A stretch of 5,481 nucleotides of DNA. It comes from Sulfurovum sp. (GTDB taxonomy: Bacteria > Campylobacterota > Campylobacteria > Campylobacterales > Sulfurovaceae). Below the pieces are notes generated by a model. It saw nothing but the letters and a program-made list of their open reading frames with translations, had not been told where the DNA came from and did no database searches. Position numbers and translations under genes: made by a program. The DNA is taken from assembly GCA_027038155.1 (NCBI GenBank), contig JALVXW010000341.1:1-5481 (forward strand). Direction: 5' to 3'. Position 1 is the first letter of the stretch, and the number at the start of each line of letters is the position of its first letter. Below are positions 1 to 5,481 of this stretch, piece by piece.

Positions 1-2
1 GA

Positions 3-374
3 GAGAGTGATTTGCGTCATATTCACCTTACGGCACATCGTCCATGGGGGACCTACACGGTACTTGAAGATGAAGAGCAGTACAAGGTCAAGCGTATTGT
101 GGTAAAACCAGGCAAAAGACTCTCTTTACAAAAACACTTTCACCGAAGCGAGCACTGGGTAGTTGTTAGTGGTACAGCAACCGTTACAGTCGGAGAAGAG
201 ACCAGACTTATCCGCCCCAATGAGAGTACCTACATTAAAATGGGGGAAATTCATAGGCTAGAGAATGAAGGCAAGATAGATGTAGTGCTTATTGAGGCTC
301 AAGTGGGTGAATATACTGGAGAAGATGATATTGTGCGTTTAGATGATGACTTTCAACGTTCACAGGAAAAATAA
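3..374 (+). CDS. manC: Mannose-1-phosphate guanylyltransferase / mannose-6-phosphate isomerase, C-terminal cupin part (5' truncated by window edge)
   Basis: This is the C-terminal domain of a type II phosphomannose isomerase/GDP-mannose pyrophosphorylase, a cytosolic enzyme that supplies GDP-mannose for surface polysaccharides. The reading frame is open to the left edge (codons GAG AGT GAT before the TTG at 12), so that TTG is internal and the nucleotidyltransferase domain lies upstream, outside the window. Family hallmarks are visible: HRPWGTYTVLED near the domain start, KVKRIVVKPGKRLSLQ, the cupin metal-binding set HFHRSEHW (His codons at 135 and 141, Glu at 150), a later HRLEN (His at 252), and the typical ending GEYTGEDDIVRLDDDFQR. 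The end matches the usual family C-terminus, so the gene is intact on this side. It is visibly richer in GC than the genes after it. The next gene starts 2 nt after its stop. The family call is very secure; whether the missing part is normal cannot be seen. Confidence 0.95.
   Translation, partial: ESDLRHIHLTAHRPWGTYTVLEDEEQYKVKRIVVKPGKRLSLQKHFHRSEHWVVVSGTATVTVGEETRLIRPNESTYIKMGEIHRLENEGKIDVVLIEAQVGEYTGEDDIVRLDDDFQRSQEK
364..369 (+). promoter_or_regulatory. Shine-Dalgarno site for the 103-codon gene
   Basis: AGGAAA lies 7 nt before the ATG at 377, inside the last codons of manC. It supports the ATG at 377 as the true start of the small gene and its co-translation with manC. Confidence 0.6.
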
Positions 375-376
375 TC

Positions 377-688
377 ATGAAAAGTTTTATAGGAAATGTT
401 AAGGCATGGCTAACCTTTGCTCCTACAAGTCGGCCTAGAAAAATGCTGAAACAATATCTTATTAGAGTTAAAACATATATCAATACCCATCCCAGACTGA
501 AAAAGAAACTTCTTCATATTTTAGACACAATGCCTTCACTCAAGACAAGACTTCAAAGAATAGGAGAGCATTCTCACAAAAATCATCCGCATGAAGTAAG
601 ATTAACATTAGAAACTCTCTCTCCAAATGCTAAAGAGATATATAACAAACTACAACAAAAAATGCATATATATAAAAATGAGAAATAG
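377..688 (+). CDS. Small basic protein of unknown function in the polysaccharide operon
   Basis: I do not recognise a named family. The 103-residue product is strongly basic and has no signal peptide or clear membrane span. It contains two adjacent similar units, HPRLKKKLLHIL (residues 38-49) and MPSLKTRLQRIG (52-63), both fitting P-x-L-K-x-x-L and likely to form amphipathic basic helices. A more acidic C-terminal segment follows, with LSPNAKEIYNKLQ at 81-93. Both elements recall, from memory, C-terminal tails attached to larger O-antigen enzymes such as methyltransferases and glycosyltransferases; here they stand alone. The gene is probably real: it has a good ribosome site, it fills the gap between two certain genes exactly, and its TAG is directly followed by the ATG of the next gene. 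An inferred role is peripheral membrane binding or scaffolding for the neighbouring glycosyltransferases. It could also be the remnant of a longer enzyme that lost its catalytic part. Confidence 0.75.
   Translation: MKSFIGNVKAWLTFAPTSRPRKMLKQYLIRVKTYINTHPRLKKKLLHILDTMPSLKTRLQRIGEHSHKNHPHEVRLTLETLSPNAKEIYNKLQQKMHIYKNEK
680..685 (+). promoter_or_regulatory. Weak ribosome site with stop-start coupling (TAG-ATG)
   Basis: Only a weak GAGAAA lies before the ATG at 689, with a 3-nt gap that is too short for efficient independent initiation. The upstream stop (686-688) abuts the ATG, so translation of the large glycosyltransferase probably depends on ribosomes finishing the small gene. Confidence 0.4.
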
Positions 689-3220
689 ATGAAAATAGTT
701 ATAGATTTACAGGGGGCACAATCACATAGCCGATTTCGAGGCATTGGAAGATATTCACTGGCACTTGCGATAGCTTTAGTTAAAAACAAAGGAGAGCATG
801 AAATTATTATTGCTCTTAATGGCATGTTACCTGAAAGTATTCCATCTATACGAAAAGCATTTCATACGTTATTGCCAAAAGAGAATATTAAAGTTTGGCA
901 AGGTTGCACACCTACACACTACAGTGATGCAAAAAACAAACATAGAATTACCTCAAACACACTTATATATGAATCCTTTTTAGCTTCACTTTCCCCAGAT
1001 ATTGTTCTTATCATGAGTGCCATAGAAGGCTATACTGACAACAGTATTACACTCTCTACAAAAAGCTATCCACTTCCCTACGCTGTCATTTTTTACGATG
1101 CCATTCCCTATATACAAGCAGAACAATATATTAAACCACTAGGTAAACGTTTTGAAAAATACTACTATGAGAAAATAGAGATTATCAAAAACGCTACATT
1201 GCTTTTTGGTATTTCTCAATCCTCTTGTAATGAAGCAATAGAAGTGCTAAACATACCAAAAGAAAAACTAGTCAATATCTATGCTGCAGTAAGTGATTAT
1301 TTTAAACCACTTAGCTATACAGAAGAAGAGAGAATAAAAATTCTCACATCCTTAGATATAGATAAAAAATTTATCCTTTACAGTGGGGCAACAGATGAGC
1401 GAAAAAACCATTTACGTCTCATAAAAGCTTTTTCTCTTCTTCCCCAAAAATATCAAAAAGAGTACCAACTTGTTATTGCAGGGGGAATGTCTGATGAGAA
1501 CAAATACAGATTGGAATCATATGTAAAACAATATAATTTAAATACCAAACAGGTCATTCTCACCAATAGAGTAAGCGATACTGAACTTAGGAGCCTCTAC
1601 AATCTCTGTCATCTCTATGTTTTTCCATCTTATCATGAAGGGTTTGGACTTCCCGCACTAGAAGCCATGCAGTGTGGTGCAGCAACGATTGGTGCCAATA
1701 CCACCAGTGTTCCAGAGGTCATAGGCAGAGAAGATGCCCTTTTTGACCCTTTTGATGAAAATGCTATTGCCAAAAAAATCAAAGAGGTATTGTCAAATGA
1801 AACCGTAAGAAAAGAACTGAAACAATATAGTCTCACACAGGCAAAAAAATTCTCATGGGACAAAAGTGCCAAAAAAGTGATAGCTGGACTAAAACAATGG
1901 TACACAAAAAATAAACAACAATATCTCAAATTTGACACCAATGATACTAAAAACCTTATTGAGGATATTACACCTATTCCAAACAGTGAAGATGATCTTC
2001 TCTATATTTCAGAAGCTATAGCCTTTAATCATCCAAAGAAAAATGAAAAACAACTCCTTATTGATATATCCGAACTTGTACAACATGATGCAAAAAGTGG
2101 TATTCAACGTGTTGTAAGAAATATACTAAAAGAACTATATGCACACCCTCCACAAGGATATACCCCAAGAGCAGTTTACGCAAATACCAATACAATAGGT
2201 TACAAATATGCAAATCACTTTATGTCATCTTTTCTCAACCAAAAAGATGATACAGCAATCATTGATCAAAATATTAATATTCAAGCAAATGATATCTTTT
2301 TAGGGCTAGATATGTCTCCCAATGTACATATTTATCAAAAATATTATTTAAAAAAACTTCAAAATGTAGGAGTACATATACATTTTATTGTATATGATTT
2401 GCTCCTTGTTCACCATCCGCAGTGGTGGCCTCATGGCGTAGCAAAAAACTTTAAAAAATGGCTCCATACTGTTATAGCTGTTTCAGATAATATATGCTCC
2501 ATCTCACAAGATGTCCAAAAAGATATACTATCTTACATTGAAACACATCATGAAGATACAAACATTATTCCTACTGTAAAGTATTTTTATTTAGGTGCTG
2601 ACATAGATAACTCACTATCAAAAAGAGGAGTAGATGAAAATAGTAAACAAGTCCTAAACACACTTTCTCAAACTCCTAGTTTTCTTATGGTAGGAACACT
2701 TGAACCAAGAAAAGGGCACAAACAAACTTTAGAAGCCTTTGAAATATTATGGAAACAGGGCACAAATGCCAATCTGCTCATTGTTGGTAAAATGGGTTGG
2801 CTAGCAGAAGACTTAATAGAAAAAATAACATCTCACCCAGAACTCAACAAAAGACTTTTTTGGCTCGAAGGCATTAGTGATGCATATTTAGAAGAAATCT
2901 ATCACACAAGCACCTGCTTGCTTGCTGCAAGCGAAGGCGAAGGATTTGGACTACCCCTGATAGAAGCAGCCCAAAAAGGACTACCTCTCATTGCCAGAGA
3001 TATCCCAGTATTCAAAGAAGTAGCACAAACCCATGCCTACTATTTTCCAAATACAGATGATGCTCAACTTTTATCGCAAAGCATAGCTGAATGGCTAAAA
3101 CTCTACAAAGAGAACAAACATCCAAAATCTACCCATATGCCATGGCTCACATGGAAAGAGAGCACGATGCAACTTTTAGAATGCATCCTGCCCACCAAAG
3201 GCAAAATCCATGCACAATAA
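689..3220 (+). CDS. Two-domain GT4 glycosyltransferase, WbdA-type (probable polymannosyltransferase)
   Basis: This 843-residue cytosolic, probably membrane-associated enzyme contains two complete GT4 (GT-B fold, retaining) domains. Domain 1 (about 1-400) opens with MKIVIDLQGAQ and RGIGRYSLALA (17-27), has YDAIP at 136-140, a donor-phosphate region GATDERKN (R238, K239) and EX7E at E317/E325 in HEGFGLPALE. After a low-complexity linker (about 405-450), domain 2 opens with LLIDISEL (456-463) and SGIQRVVRNIL, has VYDLL at 568-572, GTLEPRKGH (R674, K675) and EX7E at E751/E759 in EGFGLPLIE. Both active sites look intact, so two linkage specificities are expected. Two-domain architecture, a length of about 840 residues and adjacency to manC match WbdA of mannose O-antigens (E. 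coli O9a type), where one protein polymerises GDP-mannose on a lipid-linked primer. The GT4 call is certain. Mannose as the sugar is inferred from context; rhamnose or another GDP-sugar is possible. It overlaps the next gene by 11 nt. Confidence 0.93.
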   Translation: MKIVIDLQGAQSHSRFRGIGRYSLALAIALVKNKGEHEIIIALNGMLPESIPSIRKAFHTLLPKENIKVWQGCTPTHYSDAKNKHRITSNTLIYESFLASLSPDIVLIMSAIEGYTDNSITLSTKSYPLPYAVIFYDAIPYIQAEQYIKPLGKRFEKYYYEKIEIIKNATLLFGISQSSCNEAIEVLNIPKEKLVNIYAAVSDYFKPLSYTEEERIKILTSLDIDKKFILYSGATDERKNHLRLIKAFSLLPQKYQKEYQLVIAGGMSDENKYRLESYVKQYNLNTKQVILTNRVSDTELRSLYNLCHLYVFPSYHEGFGLPALEAMQCGAATIGANTTSVPEVIGREDALFDPFDENAIAKKIKEVLSNETVRKELKQYSLTQAKKFSWDKSAKKVIAGLKQWYTKNKQQYLKFDTNDTKNLIEDITPIPNSEDDLLYISEAIAFNHPKKNEKQLLIDISELVQHDAKSGIQRVVRNILKELYAHPPQGYTPRAVYANTNTIGYKYANHFMSSFLNQKDDTAIIDQNINIQANDIFLGLDMSPNVHIYQKYYLKKLQNVGVHIHFIVYDLLLVHHPQWWPHGVAKNFKKWLHTVIAVSDNICSISQDVQKDILSYIETHHEDTNIIPTVKYFYLGADIDNSLSKRGVDENSKQVLNTLSQTPSFLMVGTLEPRKGHKQTLEAFEILWKQGTNANLLIVGKMGWLAEDLIEKITSHPELNKRLFWLEGISDAYLEEIYHTSTCLLAASEGEGFGLPLIEAAQKGLPLIARDIPVFKEVAQTHAYYFPNTDDAQLLSQSIAEWLKLYKENKHPKSTHMPWLTWKESTMQLLECILPTKGKIHAQ
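3197..3201 (+). promoter_or_regulatory. Shine-Dalgarno site for the 622-codon glycosyltransferase
   Basis: AAAGG lies 8 nt before the ATG at 3210, inside the end of the two-domain gene. It supports the overlapping start, which also leaves room for the complete DUF4214-like region. Confidence 0.5.
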
Positions 3221-5078
3221 CATAGATACCACACATCATCTCTTCTCTTTGCCTGATGAACTATTTATAGAAAATGTTTATATCTATACCCTTCAAAGAG
3301 AAGCTGATAAGGCAGGGAAAAAGTACTTTTTATCTCAACTAAGAGAGGGGTTATTAGGCAAGCAGGAGATATTTTATATTTTAAAAAACTCCCAAGAGGG
3401 AAAAAATATTCATCTACTTAATAAAAAAGATAAATACTACCATATACTACATAAACTCTATAAAATACCTCTCTTAGGCTACCTGTTACGCTCAGTTATT
3501 ATCCTCTTTACCCTACCGCATCGTGAGATAAAAAGACAAAAAGCCTATGCCCAACTAGAAAAAGAGTTATACACTCTACATAAAGAAAAATGCTCTTATG
3601 ATGATTTTTATACCATCACACAGCACCTTAACCTCAATACGTTACATCTTCTAAAAAAACTTCCTAAAAAAATCCTCCTTTGTTCTAATGCATACCCTCC
3701 AAACTTCATAGGTGGGGCAGAACTCATCGCACACTATCAAGCACTAGAGCTAAAAGCACAAGGTTATGAAGTAGAAGTTTTTACAGGTGATTTTAATAGC
3801 AACACAGAACATTATGGTATCAAAACAGAAATCTATGAGGGGATTAGAGTTCATAGAGTCAAAGTAACACCTGATGATTTTGATGCTGGAGACATCAACT
3901 TCATCCATCCTCATATAGAGGCACATTTTGAAACAATAGTCACAACATTTAAGCCAAGTATTGTCCATATGCATAATATTATCGGTCTTTCTGTGCGTCT
4001 TGTCTCTATGGCAAAAGCACACAACATTAAAACAGTTATGACCCTGCATGATGGCTGGGGATTTTGTTTTAAGAACACCATGATGCGTAATGATGGTTCA
4101 TTTTGCCAGAACTTTTCAGAGTGTCAAAAATGCCAAGAGTATATTAATGACAATAACGCAGATATTCCTATGCATATACGTCAAGACTATATCAAATATC
4201 TGCTAGAGGATATTGACTATTTTATCTCTCCTAGTCACTATCTCAAAGAGCAGTATGTCAAAGCTGGTTTTGACACAAACAGCATCATAGTGATTAGCAA
4301 TGGTATTGATGTTGAGAAGTTTAAACTACCCAAAATACCAAGTGACAAGATACGTTTTACATTCATTGGGTATTTGGGGCACCATAAAGGTGTCAAGCTC
4401 ATTGTTGAAGCACTGAAGTACATTAAAAAGAGAGAGAATATACTTGTCACTATCGTAGGAGAGGGGCCGCTCAAAGAGGAGCTAGATACCTATGTACGCA
4501 CCCATCAGCTAGAAACCTATGTAGCGTTCAAGGGCAAAATAGACAATCGTGAAGTGCCTACGCTCTTTCGTCATACAGATGTTTACATTCTTCCTTCCCA
4601 ATGGCCAGAGAACCAACCTGTAACAATCACAGAGGCTTTTGCCTCTAAAACACCTGTAATCGGAACAGACTTTGGAGGCATCAAAGAGCTTGTCCATCCT
4701 CATACTACAGGATTACTCTTTCCTATGGGAGAGTCTCAGGCACTTGCAGCCTCTATGCAATTTTTTATAGACAATCCTCAAAAAATTACCGAGTATGGAG
4801 AAAATGCCTACCACTTCATAAAAGAAAGAGACTTTTCCCATCAAATACAGCAACTAACTACCCTCTATCATGCTCCTTTGCTCCTAAAATATCATAAAAA
4901 ACCCCTACTTGTCGCATACATAGGAGACAGCACAGATACAAAAGCACAAGAAAAGATACATTTAGCACGCCTAAAACACAAAAATATCATCTTTATACCT
5001 CTCTCATGGCTTACAGAAGATATGCAAAAAAATGCTATAACGTGGAATGTGGAGGAGGATTTGATTGTACACCACTAA
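3210..5078 (+). CDS. DUF4214-like/GT4 glycosyltransferase fusion protein
   Basis: This 622-residue protein is built in four parts. Residues about 14-65 resemble DUF4214 (LFIENVYIYTLQREADKAG followed by a YFLSQLREG-like helix), a helical module often attached to surface-sugar and secreted proteins. Residues about 84-103 form a hydrophobic stretch (KIPLLGYLLRSVIILFTLP) that may lie in or on the membrane, followed by a charged, possibly coiled helix to about 125. A GT4 domain runs from about 154 to 560: it starts KILLCSNAYPP, has the GGAE loop (168-171), a four-cysteine cluster (C286, C299, C305, C308), GYLGHHKG (K393) and EX7E at E467/E475 in PENQPVTITE. A tail of about 60 residues (562-622), starting LLVAYIGDSTDT, is unexplained. 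It probably transfers a sugar in the same glycan pathway; donor and acceptor cannot be told. It is the last plus-strand gene, and its stop overlaps the convergent gene by 4 nt. In this domain Tyr388 sits where many GT4 enzymes carry a phosphate-binding Arg. Confidence 0.9.
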   Translation: MHNNIDTTHHLFSLPDELFIENVYIYTLQREADKAGKKYFLSQLREGLLGKQEIFYILKNSQEGKNIHLLNKKDKYYHILHKLYKIPLLGYLLRSVIILFTLPHREIKRQKAYAQLEKELYTLHKEKCSYDDFYTITQHLNLNTLHLLKKLPKKILLCSNAYPPNFIGGAELIAHYQALELKAQGYEVEVFTGDFNSNTEHYGIKTEIYEGIRVHRVKVTPDDFDAGDINFIHPHIEAHFETIVTTFKPSIVHMHNIIGLSVRLVSMAKAHNIKTVMTLHDGWGFCFKNTMMRNDGSFCQNFSECQKCQEYINDNNADIPMHIRQDYIKYLLEDIDYFISPSHYLKEQYVKAGFDTNSIIVISNGIDVEKFKLPKIPSDKIRFTFIGYLGHHKGVKLIVEALKYIKKRENILVTIVGEGPLKEELDTYVRTHQLETYVAFKGKIDNREVPTLFRHTDVYILPSQWPENQPVTITEAFASKTPVIGTDFGGIKELVHPHTTGLLFPMGESQALAASMQFFIDNPQKITEYGENAYHFIKERDFSHQIQQLTTLYHAPLLLKYHKKPLLVAYIGDSTDTKAQEKIHLARLKHKNIIFIPLSWLTEDMQKNAITWNVEEDLIVHH

Positions 5079-5481
5079 TACAAAAATCCAAACAACCAAA
5101 GAGGTATTTTGTTTCCTGTACCTATTTCTATATCAGCAGAGACTACAAAACTCTTTTCTATCTCTTTTATCTGCTTTTTTGTTTTACTTCTACCGCCTAC
5201 CTCAAAGGTGTATGTCTCATCTACCATAAAATCACCACCATTTTTGGGGTAGCTTAATGTATGCATATATGAAAGAGCCGAAGCAAAAAAGGTTTCTCGC
5301 AGCGTGCCCTCTTTGGGTGTATCGCACAATATACCAAATAGGTTTGTATTGTCTAGATAAAGCTTTTCTGGTTTCGAAATAATACTTATACCAGAGGACT
5401 TTGCCCCAAGTATGCGTATGAGCCCAGCTGATTGTAAAATGCCCATATACTTGTAGAGCGTTTTCTGATTAAGCTCTACTG
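5075..5481 (-). CDS. AAA-family ATPase with DUF4143, C-terminal part (5' truncated by window edge)
   Basis: The minus-strand frame is open to the right edge; upstream of the ATG at 5446 it still reads VELNQKTLYKYMG, so that ATG is internal and the gene begins outside the window. The visible part matches the C-terminal DUF4143 region of a widespread prokaryotic family of predicted P-loop ATPases: a winged-helix-like LNQKTLYKY...LQSAGLIR, LYLDNTNL, GTLRETFF, YPKNGGDFMVD, the YTFEVGGRSKTKKQI motif, then IEIGTGNKIPLWLFGFLY at the C-terminus. The expected Walker A/B domain would lie to the right. The ending is the usual family ending, so this side is complete. Cellular function is poorly known; these genes are patchily distributed and often sit in accessory regions. 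It converges on the glycosyltransferase gene with a 4-nt stop overlap, has no evident functional link to the sugar cluster, and its promoter is outside the window. Confidence 0.88.
   Translation of the reverse strand, partial: VELNQKTLYKYMGILQSAGLIRILGAKSSGISIISKPEKLYLDNTNLFGILCDTPKEGTLRETFFASALSYMHTLSYPKNGGDFMVDETYTFEVGGRSKTKKQIKEIEKSFVVSADIEIGTGNKIPLWLFGFLY

Noticed and set aside
12..14. TTG as the start codon of a 120-residue stand-alone cupin.
   Set aside because: The frame is open to the left edge, there is no ribosome site, and the sequence matches the C-terminal domain of full-length ManC, so the gene is cut by the window.
798..983. Plus-strand 61-codon frame inside the start of the two-domain gene.
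   Set aside because: It overlaps a certain gene in another frame and shows no family features.
2920..2932. Inverted repeat GCTTG-CTG-CAAGC.
   Set aside because: It lies inside a strongly conserved part of GT4 domain 2 with no T-tract; a chance coding palindrome is the simpler explanation.
3652..3672. Two A7 tracts close together in a TAAAAAAAC / TAAAAAAAT near-repeat just before the GT4 domain, a possible phase-variation or slippage site.
   Set aside because: A7 runs are frequent across this AT-rich window (for example near 1769, 1832 and 2350), the tracts encode ordinary Lys-rich segments, and the frame is intact.
3750..4049. Minus-strand open frame of 99 codons within the last glycosyltransferase gene (others at 1633-1941 and 4238-4474).
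   Set aside because: These are shadows of certain GT4 coding sequence; they are Cys/Phe/Met-rich, have no recognisable domain and no plausible ribosome sites.
5006..5257. Plus-strand open frame of 83 codons across the convergent junction.
   Set aside because: It is antisense to the recognisable DUF4143 gene, has a non-protein-like composition and lacks a ribosome site.

Overview
The window is a short stretch of a cell-surface polysaccharide gene cluster from an AT-rich Gram-negative bacterium. Low GC, A/T-ending codons and protein style suggest a Campylobacterota member (Sulfurovum, Sulfurimonas or Arcobacter-like). This placement is inferred from style, not from a marker gene.

Layout: four plus-strand genes are packed head to tail with essentially no spacers. 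They are the 3' end of manC (GDP-mannose synthesis, cut by the left edge), a 103-codon small basic protein of unknown function, an 843-residue protein with two GT4 glycosyltransferase domains, and a 622-residue protein that joins a DUF4214-like N-terminus to one GT4 domain and a short unexplained C-terminal tail. Junctions are 2 nt, 0 nt (TAG directly followed by ATG) and an 11-nt overlap, so one transcript with translational coupling is likely. On the minus strand, meeting the last gene tail to tail with a 4-nt overlap, is the C-terminal part of a DUF4143-type AAA-family ATPase, cut by the right edge. It is unrelated in function and looks like the border of the sugar cluster.

How the genes fit together: ManC makes GDP-mannose, and the two GT proteins carry the retaining GT4 EX7E signature. 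The two-domain protein has the size and layout of WbdA-type polymannosyltransferases, which build mannose O-antigens of the ABC-transporter-dependent class (E. coli O8/O9a paradigm). The small protein resembles tail segments attached to larger O-antigen enzymes and may help hold the polymerase at the membrane; this last point is a hypothesis.

No RNA gene, CRISPR array, insertion sequence, convincing promoter or rho-independent terminator was seen. No stretch over 300 bases lacks a gene. The most interesting items are the stand-alone tail-like small protein, the odd C-terminal extension of the last GT stopping exactly at the convergent gene, and the compositional step between manC and the genes after it.
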